Shown in pieces: positions 23,473 through 31,552 of a DNA stretch of 64,000 nt; the first letter of the stretch is position 1, and each line of letters opens with the position of its first letter. The notes below the pieces were generated by a model, which worked only from the letters and a program-made list of their open reading frames with translations, searched no databases and was not told the DNA's origin. This DNA comes from JBBRVW01 sp038246545 (GTDB lineage: Bacteria > Actinomycetota > Actinomycetes > JACCUZ01). Position numbers and translations under genes: made by a program. The stretch is taken from NCBI GenBank assembly GCA_038246545.1, contig JBBRVW010000026.1:1-64000 (forward strand). The letters are read 5' to 3'.

Positions 23473-24726
23473 TCAGTCCGCCCGTGGGCGGGCGTGGCCG
23501 GGCGAGGCGGGCAGCCGTACCTCGAAGACCGCGCCGCGCTCGGCGCCGTCGCGACCGGTGACTGTCCCACCGTGCGCTTCGACGACCTCGCGGACCAGGG
23601 CCAGCCCGATGCCGAAGCCGGCGCGGGCGCCGTGGCCGGCGGCGCCGGGCGAGTGCGCGAACCGCTCGAACAGTCGCGGCGCCACGGCCGGGTCGATGCC
23701 CGGTCCGTCGTCGGTGACGAGCAGCAGCACGGACGACGCGTCACTGCGTACCGACACGGTGACCCGGCCGCCGTCGGGCACGTGGCCGACCGCGTTGTCG
23801 ACCAGCGCGTCCACCACCCGGCGCAACGCGCTGGCAGCGCCGAGCACGACCGCGGGGCCCGTGGCGACGTCGTCGCCGGGACCGCGGAGCGTCACCCCGC
23901 GCCCGGCCGCGTGCGGCGCCTGGTCGGCCACCGACTGCCGGGCGACCAGACGCAGGTCCACCGGCTCGTTGCGCTGCGGGTGCTCGGTGAGGGTGGCGGA
24001 GAGCAGCAGGTCGGAGACCACGTCGCCGAGCCGTCGCGCGTCGCCGACGAGCGCCTCCGACTGCGCGTGTGGTCCCGGCGCTTCGAGCCGGCGCAAGGCG
24101 CGCTCGAGCAGCTGGGCGCGCGTCGTCAGCAGTGTCAGCGGTGTCCGCAGCTCGTGGCTCGCGTCGGCGACGAACCGGCGCTGCCGCGCCATGGACAGGG
24201 CCAGCGGGGCGATCGCCCGGCGAGCCAGCAGCAGGCCGATGCCGGCGCTGAGGGCGAGACCCACCAGCTCGGCAAGCACCACCGCGGTGACCAGCCGCCC
24301 CGTCTCGCGCGTCTGCGCCTCCCCGGACCACGCGGCCTGCGCGACGGTGCCGTCGCTGCGCCGCTCGGTGCGCAGCCGGTACGACGTCCCGGCCCGGCGG
24401 ACGTCGTGCTCGACGCGTGCCGGGCCGCCCGCCGTCACCGCGGCGACGTCGCGGCGCAGCGGCAGCCACGACGGGGCGCCTGCGCTCCTGCGCTCGGTGC
24501 CGTCCGGCCGCCGCTGCCACACCGCCACCCCGGCCGGCTGGTCGCCGATGTCGTCGACGTCCTGGACCGCTCGCGCGAGCAGCCGGTCACCCTCACCGCG
24601 CTGCTCGCGCAGCACCGTCGCGAGCACCAGGCAGCCCACCACCACGAGCACGAGGGTCACCGCGCCCGCGGTGAGGAAGGCCAGCCGGCGGGTCGCCGAC
24701 CGCATGGCCCGATCCTCCTCGGTCAC
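23473..24726 (-). CDS. Sensor histidine kinase of an OmpR-type two-component system
   Basis: A 417-residue kinase with two transmembrane helices (about 14-36 and 145-168) enclosing a periplasmic-side sensor of about 108 residues. The cytoplasmic part has the HisKA box RRFVADASHELRTPLTLL with phospho-His 191, the N box DALVDNAVGHVP, G1 DDGPGIDPAV and G2 GFGIGLALVREVVEAHGG. The GTG start overlaps the regulator stop (GTGA). The signal is unknown. The downstream PAP2 and DedA genes on the same strand make cell-envelope lipid stress a reasonable guess. Confidence 0.93.
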   Translation of the reverse strand: MTEEDRAMRSATRRLAFLTAGAVTLVLVVVGCLVLATVLREQRGEGDRLLARAVQDVDDIGDQPAGVAVWQRRPDGTERRSAGAPSWLPLRRDVAAVTAGGPARVEHDVRRAGTSYRLRTERRSDGTVAQAAWSGEAQTRETGRLVTAVVLAELVGLALSAGIGLLLARRAIAPLALSMARQRRFVADASHELRTPLTLLTTRAQLLERALRRLEAPGPHAQSEALVGDARRLGDVVSDLLLSATLTEHPQRNEPVDLRLVARQSVADQAPHAAGRGVTLRGPGDDVATGPAVVLGAASALRRVVDALVDNAVGHVPDGGRVTVSVRSDASSVLLLVTDDGPGIDPAVAPRLFERFAHSPGAAGHGARAGFGIGLALVREVVEAHGGTVTGRDGAERGAVFEVRLPASPGHARPRAD

Positions 24727-25418
24727 GTCCGGCCCATCCGGTAGCCGACGCCACGCACGGTGCGGACGACGTCGGGTCCGAGCTTGCGACGCAGGTAGGA
24801 GATGTAGGTCTCGACGGAGTTCTCACCCTCGGCCTCCGGGAACACCCGTGCCATCAGCTCGGCGCGCGTGAACACCTTCGACGGGTGCCCCGCCAGCGTG
24901 CGCAGCAGGTCGGTCTCGCGGACCGACAGGACGACGTCGTCGGGTCCGGAGCCGCTGTCGGTGCGGCGGGGCCCGGCAGCGACCACGAGGCGGCCGGCCA
25001 CGTCGAGGTGCCGCTCGCCGAGGTCCAGCAGGTCCGTGGTGGCGCCCGGGTCGTCGCGACGCAGCAGGGCACGCAGCCGGGCCAGCAGCTCGTCGACGTC
25101 GAACGGCTTGCCCAGGTAGTCCTGCGCGCCGCTGTCGAGGCCGGACACCCGGTCGGCCACCGTGTCGTACGCGGTGAGCACCAGCACGGGGGTGCGCAGC
25201 CCCTTGCGTCGCAGCCGGCGCAGGAGGTCGAGGCCCTCGATCGCCGGCAGCCCGCGATCCAGCACGATCACGTCGTACGCCGAGGTGAGCGCGCGGTGCA
25301 GCCCGGACTGTCCGTCGGGTGCGTGGTCGACGCGGTAGCCCTCGCCGGTGAGCAGCTCGACGAGCATCGCCGCGAGCTCGCGCTCGTCCTCGACCAGCAG
25401 CACCCGGGTCGCGCTCAC
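24723..25418 (-). CDS. OmpR/PhoB-type response regulator
   Basis: A 231-residue regulator. In the receiver domain the acceptor Asp is at 54 (VIVLDRGLPAIEG), with the Lys in YLGKPFDVDEL. The C-terminal winged helix includes LSVRETDLLRTLAGHPSKVF and ENSVETYISYLRRKLGPDVV. It pairs with the kinase encoded next. The GTG start at 25418 follows GGGAGG by about five bases. It is the first gene of a unit that may continue into the PAP2 and DedA genes. Confidence 0.94.
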   Translation of the reverse strand: MSATRVLLVEDERELAAMLVELLTGEGYRVDHAPDGQSGLHRALTSAYDVIVLDRGLPAIEGLDLLRRLRRKGLRTPVLVLTAYDTVADRVSGLDSGAQDYLGKPFDVDELLARLRALLRRDDPGATTDLLDLGERHLDVAGRLVVAAGPRRTDSGSGPDDVVLSVRETDLLRTLAGHPSKVFTRAELMARVFPEAEGENSVETYISYLRRKLGPDVVRTVRGVGYRMGRT

Positions 25419-25438
25419 GACACCTCCCGGGTCATGAC

Positions 25439-25474
25439 ACCACGCCGTCCCGGCGGGGCGGCCCGGGGCGTGGT
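25439..25474 (-). terminator. Hairpin terminator after the DUF2231 gene
   Basis: Eight-base perfect arms, ACCACGCC (25439-25446) and GGCGTGGT (25467-25474), enclose further GC-rich pairing. It lies 10 nt after the stop of the DUF2231 gene and before the response regulator start on the same strand. Confidence 0.55.
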
Positions 25475-25484
25475 CTGTGGGTCG

Positions 25485-26030
25485 TCAGTTGCCGTCGCCG
25501 TCGGACGACCCCGTCGGGGGGCTCTGGCTGGTGTCTACGCGGTTCCAGGCGGCCTTCGCGCCGGAGTGGCCGATGCGGACGACCTGCTGCGTGGTGCCGA
25601 GCACCGCCATGACGGCGAGCACGCCGATCACGACCGGCTTGAGGAGTGCGTCGGTGATCGTGCGACCCGGGCCGGCGGACACGACCGGGGTCGCCTTGTC
25701 CGCGTCGCGCCGGTCGCGCACCCACAGCAGGGCGGCGACCACGAGCAAGCTGATCACCCAGGGGAGCAGGCCGTCGGCGAGCTCCGCATGCCGCTCGACC
25801 AGAGCCGACCGGCCGACCTCGTGCTCGAGCTGCTCGCCGGTGCTGGTCGACAGCGGCACGAGCACGACGGCCAGCGCGGCGGCGAGCAGGGTCACCAGGC
25901 CGAGCCGGGTGCGGGCCCTCGCCCAGAACGTGTGCAGCAGCACCGCGAACGCCGCGAGCGGCACCATGATCACCGTCGCGTGCACGAGGAGCGGGTGGGC
26001 GGGCAGTCCGAAGATCGTCGGCCAGCTCAT
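25485..26030 (-). CDS. DUF2231 membrane protein
   Basis: A 181-residue protein with four predicted membrane helices and both DUF2231 hallmarks: FGLPAHPLLVHATVIMVPLA at the N-terminus and VVRIGHSGAKAAWNRVD at the C-terminus. The conserved His residues resemble haem or metal ligands of cytochrome-like membrane proteins, but no function has been established for the family. TGGAGG precedes ATG at 26030. A hairpin separates it from the two-component genes. The 93-nt gap to the phosphoesterase gene upstream holds nothing recognisable. Confidence 0.85.
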   Translation of the reverse strand: MSWPTIFGLPAHPLLVHATVIMVPLAAFAVLLHTFWARARTRLGLVTLLAAALAVVLVPLSTSTGEQLEHEVGRSALVERHAELADGLLPWVISLLVVAALLWVRDRRDADKATPVVSAGPGRTITDALLKPVVIGVLAVMAVLGTTQQVVRIGHSGAKAAWNRVDTSQSPPTGSSDGDGN

Positions 26031-26123
26031 GCGGTGTCCTCCAGGTGATCGCTGCCTGTCGGCAGGGCTCAGCGCGGAGGGCCGATGGTCAGGGGTCGTC
26101 CTGGGAGGTTCCTGGGAGGTCGC

Positions 26124-26480
26124 TCAGGTGGGTGGCTGGTCCTTGGTGAGGTGCAGCAGCCAGCCGGAGCCGGTGCGGATGAGCGCGTAGCGCCGTGACC
26201 CGTCCCGACCGTGCAGGGTGAACAGGATCCGGCGGTCGGTGCGGTCGTGCTCCTCCCAGGTGCCCTCGTCGGCGATCGACTTGTGCTCGTCGACGTAGTC
26301 GACGTGATCGAGGCCATGGTCACCGACCTGCACCGCGAGCCGGTTGTGCGCCGGGTCGTCCGGGAGGCCGCGGGGCACGGCCCAGGACCGCAGCACGCCG
26401 TCCTCCTCGAGGCGGAGGTCGAAGTGCGGCTGCGGCCTGCGGTGGTCGTGCAGCACGAAGCGCGGCAGCGGTGCGGACAC
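26124..26480 (-). CDS. Free-standing LigD-type 3'-phosphoesterase domain protein
   Basis: A 118-residue protein consisting almost only of the DNA polymerase/ligase N-terminal (phosphoesterase) domain of LigD. FVLHDHRRPQPHFDLRLEED and GVLRSWAVPRGLPDDPAHNR are diagnostic. The metal-site set His 13, His 19, Asp 21 and His 55 keeps the spacing of the H-x5-H-x-D ... H site of bacterial LigD (6, 2 and about 36 residues), so it should be active. The domain removes ribonucleotides and 3'-phosphates from DNA ends before non-homologous end joining. Ligase, polymerase and Ku genes are absent nearby. It is followed by DUF2231 and preceded 15 nt upstream by the PadR gene on the same strand. Confidence 0.85.
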   Translation of the reverse strand: MSAPLPRFVLHDHRRPQPHFDLRLEEDGVLRSWAVPRGLPDDPAHNRLAVQVGDHGLDHVDYVDEHKSIADEGTWEEHDRTDRRILFTLHGRDGSRRYALIRTGSGWLLHLTKDQPPT

Positions 26481-26495
26481 GCCCCAGTGTGACCG

Positions 26496-27200
26496 CTACG
26501 ACGCGGGCTGATCCTCGGCGAGGATGCGGTAGAGCGCCTTGCGGGCCCCGGCCAGGGTCTGCGCGGCCTGCGCGACCTGGGGACGGGTGCCGACCTGGGC
26601 GACCTGGTGGGCGGCGCCGACGAGCGCGCCCAGCTCGCTGCGCAGCTCGCGCCGCTCGCGGCTCACACCACCTCCGACGTCATCCCACGGCGAGCCGAGC
26701 TCGTCGCGGTGTGCCTCGACGTGGGCCCGGCCCTCGTCGGTGAGGGTCGCGGTTTTGCGCCCCTCGAGGCGGTCGAAGGCGATCAGGCCCTCGTCCTCGA
26801 GCTGGCTGAGCGCGGGGTAGACCGAACCTGGGCTGGGCGTCCACACCCCGTCGCTGCGCTCGGTGATCTGCTGGATGAGCTGGTAGCCGTGCATGGGCTC
26901 CTCGGCGAGCAGCAGCAGGACGGCGGCGCGGACGTCGCCGCGGCCGCCGCGGCCGTCGCGCCGGCCGCCACCGCGGTGCCGCGGCGGACCGAACCCGCCG
27001 GGGCCGAGGGAGCCTGAGCCACCGGACCCGCCGGCCCGGCCGTGGCCGCCGCGTCCGCGACCGCCGGGGCCGCCGGGGGATCGCCCGCCGCGGCCGCGTC
27101 CGTCGTCGTCCGCCATCACCCAGGCGGTGCGGACCTGCTGTCGTGGTCCGCGGGGGCCGCGTCGGCGGCCGGTCTCGTTGTCTCGTGGTGCGGTCCTCAT
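26496..27200 (-). CDS. PadR-family transcriptional regulator with Gly/Arg-rich N-terminal extension
   Basis: A 234-residue regulator. The winged-helix PadR domain lies at about 88-165 (VRAAVLLLLAEEPMHGYQLI, GVWTPSPGSVYPALSQLEDE, GLIAFDRLEGRKTATLTDEG), and the C-terminal dimerisation helices follow. The first 85 residues are a low-complexity Gly/Arg stretch with many GGR/GRGG steps, resembling RGG nucleic-acid-binding tails. ATG at 27200 has GAGGAG about 8 nt upstream, and the extension is in frame throughout, so it is probably translated. PadR regulators repress their own gene and a neighbouring transporter or stress gene. An AT-rich nested palindrome at 27280-27315 is the likely autoregulatory site. 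The downstream phosphoesterase gene may be co-transcribed. Confidence 0.85.
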   Translation of the reverse strand: MRTAPRDNETGRRRGPRGPRQQVRTAWVMADDDGRGRGGRSPGGPGGRGRGGHGRAGGSGGSGSLGPGGFGPPRHRGGGRRDGRGGRGDVRAAVLLLLAEEPMHGYQLIQQITERSDGVWTPSPGSVYPALSQLEDEGLIAFDRLEGRKTATLTDEGRAHVEAHRDELGSPWDDVGGGVSRERRELRSELGALVGAAHQVAQVGTRPQVAQAAQTLAGARKALYRILAEDQPAS

Positions 27201-27279
27201 GGGAGGACTCCTCTCAGGATGGGGCGGGAGCCTCGCTCCCGGCTGGATCGGTGGCCCGATGGGTCGCCGACCGTCTTAC

Positions 27280-27315
27280 GACACATCGACGATATATCGG
27301 TACCATGTCGGTGTC
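27280..27315. promoter_or_regulatory. Nested palindrome before the PadR gene (probable operator/promoter)
   Basis: The perfect 10-bp CGATATATCG (27290-27299) is enclosed by GACAC (27280-27284) and GTGTC (27311-27315). This is one of the few AT-rich spots in the window. It lies about 80 nt upstream of the PadR start, where a promoter is expected. Confidence 0.5.
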
Positions 27316-27376
27316 AACGGTCGGGAGGCGTGGTGTATCTCGGCGCGGCGTCCCGCCCCGCGGCCTAGTGGGACCG

Positions 27377-28579
27377 TCAGCGCAGGGCGGGGGAGAGCTC
27401 GTCGACGACGTGCTCGGCGAAGGCGAGGCTGCTCGTCCAGGCCGGCGACACCGCGTTGAGGACGTGCGTGGAGTCGGCGTCGGCGCGCACCACGAAGTCC
27501 ATCTCCAGCCGCCGGGTGGGCAGGTGGAAGAGCTGGGCCTGGACGCCGGGCCGGCCGCGCTCGCGGAAGTGCTCGAGCCGGATGCTCGGCACCAGCCGCG
27601 CGGCCTCGCGTACGAGGTGCGGCCGCCACCAGTCCGGCAGCTCCTGACGCAGCAGTGCCAGGACGTCGTGGTGCCTGCTCGTGAGGAACCGCGGCAGCAG
27701 CCTGGCCACCTGCGCGGCGTCGCGGGCGTCGAAGCCACCGGCGCCGCCGTACGACTCGCGCCACAGCGCGGGCAGTGCCGTCGGCCCCACCTTGACGCGG
27801 CCGCCGACGGTGACGGTGACGTGCACGCCGAGGAACGGGTTGCGCGGGTCCGGAACGGGATAGACGTGGCGCCGGAGCCGGCCGGCCGGCCAGTCGCCGT
27901 ACCAGTAGAGGCCCTTGAACGGCAGGACGGCGTAGTCGTCGCACCGCCCGAACCAGCCGGCGACCCGGTCGGCCTGCAGGCCGGCGGCGTTGACCAGGTG
28001 GCCGACCGACCACGTCCCGTCGCGGGTGACGACGGCTCCCGGCCGGGCGCCGGTGACCTCGGTGCCGAGCAGCAGCCGCCCGCCGCGGCGCCGGACCCGT
28101 GCCGCGAGAGCGTCGAGCACCGCCGAGGGGGAGCCGCTCGACGTGGTGGGCGACCAGAGGGCGCGCTCGACGGTGCGGGCCAGCGGCTCGAGCTCGCGCG
28201 CCTGCAGCTCGTCCACCATCTCGACCGGCACGTCGTTGGCGGTCGCGCGGGCAAGCAGGTCGTCGAGGGCAGGCAGGTCCTCGGGGCGCTGGGCGACGAC
28301 CAGCTTGCCGCAGCGGCGCACCGGCACGTCGTGCTCGTCGCAGAAGGCGTGCAGCAGCTGGTTACCATGCCGGGTCAGGCGGGCCTTGAGGGAGTCGGGT
28401 GCGTAGGAGAAGCCGGCGTGCAGGACGCCGGAGTTGCGGCCCGAGGCATGGGCGCCCAGCGTCGGTTCCTTGTCGAACACGACCACCGAGGTGCCCGGCC
28501 GACGGGCGAGCACGGCGTCGGCGAGCGCGAGCCCGACGATGCCGCCACCGACCACGGCGACGTCGGCGGTGCGGACCAT
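27377..28579 (-). CDS. lhgO: L-2-hydroxyglutarate oxidase-like FAD-dependent oxidoreductase
   Basis: A 400-residue flavoenzyme of the DAO fold. It starts with the dinucleotide motif VAVVGGGIVGLALADAVLAR, followed by EPTLGAHASGRNSGVLHAGF with the S-G-R-N-S-G-V-x-H sequence typical of LhgO. FKGLYWYGD and the C-terminal GVQAQLFHLPTRRLEMDFVV fit the same family. LhgO oxidises L-2-hydroxyglutarate, a by-product of 2-oxoglutarate reduction, and feeds electrons to the quinone pool. ATG at 28579 is the first start before the nucleotide-binding strand; the open frame upstream is antisense to the M20 gene. It is divergent from that peptidase gene. An alternative is another 2-hydroxyacid or amino-acid oxidase of the family. 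Confidence 0.85.
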   Translation of the reverse strand: MVRTADVAVVGGGIVGLALADAVLARRPGTSVVVFDKEPTLGAHASGRNSGVLHAGFSYAPDSLKARLTRHGNQLLHAFCDEHDVPVRRCGKLVVAQRPEDLPALDDLLARATANDVPVEMVDELQARELEPLARTVERALWSPTTSSGSPSAVLDALAARVRRRGGRLLLGTEVTGARPGAVVTRDGTWSVGHLVNAAGLQADRVAGWFGRCDDYAVLPFKGLYWYGDWPAGRLRRHVYPVPDPRNPFLGVHVTVTVGGRVKVGPTALPALWRESYGGAGGFDARDAAQVARLLPRFLTSRHHDVLALLRQELPDWWRPHLVREAARLVPSIRLEHFRERGRPGVQAQLFHLPTRRLEMDFVVRADADSTHVLNAVSPAWTSSLAFAEHVVDELSPALR

Positions 28580-28666
28580 GCGGCCGAGTGTCGCACCGGG
28601 AGCAGGTAGTGGCGGCCGGGCCCGTTCCGGACAACCACTGCCCGATCGGGGGCAGACTCTGGACCC

Positions 28667-29863
28667 GTGCAGGTCGACGACGACGCGGTGGTCGCGCTCA
28701 CCCGCGCCCTGATCCGGGTGCGCAGCGTGCACGACCCGGCGGCCGGCACCGCGGAGGCGGCCGCGGCGGACGTCGTGGTGGCCGCGATGCGCTCGTTCGG
28801 CTGGGACCCGAGGGTGGTCGCGGTGGCACCCGGCCGGCCCAACGTCGTCGCGGTCGTCGAGGGCGGTGGCGGCGCGGGCCGCACCCTGATGTTCGAGGGG
28901 CACACCGATGTGGTCACCGAGGGCGACCCCGCGTCGTGGTCCTTCGACCCGTACGGCGCGGAGCTGCGCGACGGGCGGGTGCACGGCCGCGGCAGCGCCG
29001 ACATGAAGTCCGGCCTCGCCGCGATGCTGCACGGTGTGCGCGCCCTCCAGCTCGCCGGGCCCTTCCCGGGCCGCGTCGTCGTCGCCGCCCTCGTCGACGA
29101 GGAGGGCCTCATGCTCGGCGCCAAGCACTTCGCCGCGACCTGGCGGGGCCTCGTCGGGGGCGCCATCGACGGCGTCGTGGTCTGCGAGCCCGAGGAGGGC
29201 GAGGTGTGCGCGGTCGCCAAGGGAGCGTTGCGCCTCCGGCTCACGTTCACCGGTGTCATGTCGCACGGGGCGATGCCGCAGCACGGCCGCAACCCGGTGC
29301 CGGTCGCGGCCGCGCTGGTCGCGGCGCTGCCGGGCATCGAGGAGGGGCTGCTCGCCCGGCACGGCAGCCACGAGCACCTCGGACCCTGCTACCTCACGCC
29401 GACCGTGCTGCTTGCCGGCGACACGGCCCAGCTCAACGTCATCCCCGCCACAGCCACGCTGTGCGTCGACGTCCGCACGATCCCCGGCGTCGACCACGGC
29501 GACGTCGTCTCGACGGTCCGGAGCACGGCGGAGGCCGTCGCGCGACCGGCCGGAGTCGGGATGCACCTCGAGGTGCTCGACGACCGCCCGCCGGTGGACA
29601 CGCCGGTGGACCACCCGGTGGTCGCCGCCCTCGCGGCGGCGCACGAGGCGGTGACCGGCGAGCCGGCCCGCTACGGCGGGGTGCCCGGCGCCACCGACGG
29701 AACGATCCTCACCCGCGACGCCGGGTTGGCGACAGTCGTCTACGGCCCGGGCGGCAAGTGGATCGCGCACCAGGCCGACGAGTACGTCGAGGTCGCTCAG
29801 ATCCTGACCGCGGCGCGGGTCTACGCCGAGACCGCCCGACTCTTCCTCGTCGGGCAGTCATGA
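28667..29863 (+). CDS. M20-family metallopeptidase (ArgE/DapE/carboxypeptidase type)
   Basis: A 398-residue zinc hydrolase. Metal-site motifs are MFEGHTDVVTEGD (His-Thr-Asp), GRVHGRGSADMKSGLAAML (bridging Asp) and VVAALVDEEGLMLGAKHF (catalytic Glu-Glu). The dimerisation insert includes FTGVMSHGAMPQHGRNPVPV. GTG at 28667 is the only start near the fold. It removes an acyl or amino-acid group from a peptide or N-acyl amino acid; the exact substrate is unknown. Its TGA overlaps the ATG of the P1-family peptidase gene, so the two peptidases are translationally coupled and probably work on the same peptide pool. Confidence 0.88.
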   Translation: MQVDDDAVVALTRALIRVRSVHDPAAGTAEAAAADVVVAAMRSFGWDPRVVAVAPGRPNVVAVVEGGGGAGRTLMFEGHTDVVTEGDPASWSFDPYGAELRDGRVHGRGSADMKSGLAAMLHGVRALQLAGPFPGRVVVAALVDEEGLMLGAKHFAATWRGLVGGAIDGVVVCEPEEGEVCAVAKGALRLRLTFTGVMSHGAMPQHGRNPVPVAAALVAALPGIEEGLLARHGSHEHLGPCYLTPTVLLAGDTAQLNVIPATATLCVDVRTIPGVDHGDVVSTVRSTAEAVARPAGVGMHLEVLDDRPPVDTPVDHPVVAALAAAHEAVTGEPARYGGVPGATDGTILTRDAGLATVVYGPGGKWIAHQADEYVEVAQILTAARVYAETARLFLVGQS

Positions 29864-30909
29864 GGACCGGGCCGACCAACAGCCTCGTCGACGTCGCGGG
29901 CATCCGGGTGGGCCACGCCCAGCGGGTCGGCGGCGGCTGGCTGACCGGAACCACGGTGGTGCTCGCACCGGCGGCCGGCGCGGTCGGTGGGGTCGACGTG
30001 CGCGGCGGCGGTCCGGGCACGCGGGAGACCGACCTGCTCGACCCACGCAACCTGGTCGAGCGGGTGCAGGCCGTGGTCGTGAGCGGTGGCAGCGCGTTCG
30101 GCCTGGCCGCGGCCGACGGCGTGGTGCGCAGGTTGGCCGACGCCGGCCTCGGCTACCCCGTCGGGTCCGACGGTGTCGTGGTCCCCATCGTGCCGGGCGC
30201 GGTGGTCTTCGACCTCGGCCGCGGCGGCGACGTGCGTGCCACCCCGGACGGCTCGTTCGGCGAGGCGGCGTACGACGACGCCGAGGGCACCGCGGTGGCG
30301 CAGGGCTGCCTGGGGGCGGGAACCGGGACCTCGGTGGGCGGCCTGAAGGGCGGTGTCGGCTCCGCGAGTGCGGTGCTCGACGACGGGACGACCGTCGCGG
30401 CCCTCGCCGTCGTCAACGCGGTCGGCTCGGCCGTCGACCTCCGGACCGGCGAGCTCTACGGCGTCCGGCACCTGCTGCCGGGGGAGGTGCCCGGCCTGCT
30501 GCCGCCGGAGCCGGCCGACCTCGCCGCGGCGCTGGAGGCCGCGGCGGCAGCGACGCAGCCCGGTCCCTCGCTGGCCACGACGATCGGCGTCCTCGCGACC
30601 GACCGCACCCTCACCAAGGCGCAGTGCCAGAAGCTGGCCGGCATCGGCCACGACGGGCTGGCCCGGGCGATCGACCCGGTGCACACGATGGTCGACGGCG
30701 ACACGGTGTTCGCGCTGGCAACCGGCACGAGACCGGCACCGGCCCCCGTCGACTTCCACCGTCTGCTGTCGGCGGCCGGCGACGTCGTGACCCGGGCGAT
30801 CGTGCACGCGGTGCTCGCGGCGACGACGGTTGAGACCCCCGCGGGCCGGCTCCGCTGCTACCGCGACGCGTTCCCCTCGGCGTTCCGGCGCGGCGAGCAG
30901 CCGCCATGA
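29860..30909 (+). CDS. P1-family peptidase (DmpA/BapA-like aminopeptidase)
   Basis: A 349-residue self-processing hydrolase of the DOM fold. It starts GPTNSLVDVAGIRVGHAQRV, then VVVSGGSAFGLAAADGVVRR, VVPIVPGAVVFDLGRG and GLKGGVGSASAVL. The second half, PSLATTIGVLATDRTLTKAQ followed by HDGLARAIDPVHTMVDGDTV, corresponds to the beta chain. Family members cleave themselves to expose an N-terminal Ser/Thr nucleophile and act as L-aminopeptidase/D-esterase or beta-peptidyl aminopeptidase. Here the residue before the T-T-I motif is Ala rather than the commoner Asn, so processing may differ. It overlaps the M20 peptidase stop (ATGA), marking a two-gene operon. Confidence 0.88.
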   Translation: MRTGPTNSLVDVAGIRVGHAQRVGGGWLTGTTVVLAPAAGAVGGVDVRGGGPGTRETDLLDPRNLVERVQAVVVSGGSAFGLAAADGVVRRLADAGLGYPVGSDGVVVPIVPGAVVFDLGRGGDVRATPDGSFGEAAYDDAEGTAVAQGCLGAGTGTSVGGLKGGVGSASAVLDDGTTVAALAVVNAVGSAVDLRTGELYGVRHLLPGEVPGLLPPEPADLAAALEAAAAATQPGPSLATTIGVLATDRTLTKAQCQKLAGIGHDGLARAIDPVHTMVDGDTVFALATGTRPAPAPVDFHRLLSAAGDVVTRAIVHAVLAATTVETPAGRLRCYRDAFPSAFRRGEQPP

Positions 30910-31031
30910 CCGTCCATCCAGTGATCCACAGGGGATCGGGTGCTGTTTCTCCAACAGATCCGCTCTGGATCATGCAACGGGCGCGCCTCGGTGGCGCCTT
31001 CGAGTCGGTGGCCTTGCCTAGGGTGCTCCGC

Positions 31032-31418
31032 ATGGCGACTCACTGGACTCGCGGCTGCGACGCGCGGGACCCGCAGCGGCTGGCAGCCTTCTGGGCGCTG
31101 GCGCTCGGCTACGTCGACGAGCAGGGCTACGACAGCGACGAGCACGGTGCCTCGATCGTCGACCCCGACGGCCTGGGTCCGGCCATCGGCTTCCTGGCGG
31201 TGCCGGAGGGCAAGACGGCCAAGAACAGGATGCACATCGACATCCGTGTCGCTGCCGGGCAGGGCGTCGGCCCCGACGTCCGCGAGCGGTGGATCCGCGA
31301 GAAGTCGGCAGCGCTCGTCGCTGCCGGCGCGACCACCGTGCGCGAGCAGACCTACGGTCAGGTGCTCGGACACATCGTCATGCTCGACCCCGAGGGCAAC
31401 GAGTTCTGCGTCGCCTGA
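31032..31418 (+). CDS. Glyoxalase-like (VOC) domain protein
   Basis: A 128-residue single-unit VOC protein with TRGCDARDPQRLAAFWALAL at the N-terminus, IGFLAVPEGKTAKNRMHIDI in the middle and HIVMLDPEGNEFCVA at the end. The pattern is that of the actinobacterial glyoxalase_6-type group. Catalysis is unproven; many members are antibiotic- or ligand-binding. ATG at 31032 was chosen at the start of the fold with AGGGTG upstream. The frame is open back to 30906, where an ATG overlaps the P1 peptidase stop, but the extra 42 residues look non-coding. Confidence 0.75.
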   Translation: MATHWTRGCDARDPQRLAAFWALALGYVDEQGYDSDEHGASIVDPDGLGPAIGFLAVPEGKTAKNRMHIDIRVAAGQGVGPDVRERWIREKSAALVAAGATTVREQTYGQVLGHIVMLDPEGNEFCVA

Positions 31419-31552
31419 CCAGCGGGCCGGAGTTGGTGCGGTAGCTGCTGCAGGTCGTCCAGCTCGCCTCGCCCGCGGCCACGATCCTCAGATCCGGTGT
31501 CGTCGACGCCATCTCCGTACTGCCCGCTCAGCCCCGGAGCGGAACGCTCACC

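Noticed and set aside
23386..24871. Long plus-strand frames across the sensor kinase gene
   Set aside because: Antisense to a kinase with all catalytic boxes; no start site or domain support.
28399..29859. Second coding frame overlapping the M20 peptidase gene on the same strand
   Set aside because: It is an upstream open extension of the P1 peptidase frame with Arg-rich, domain-free sequence; the real start is 29860.
30906..31031. N-terminal extension of the VOC protein from an ATG overlapping the P1 peptidase stop
   Set aside because: The 42 extra residues show no VOC similarity and contain promoter-like AT-rich sequence; the fold begins at 31032.
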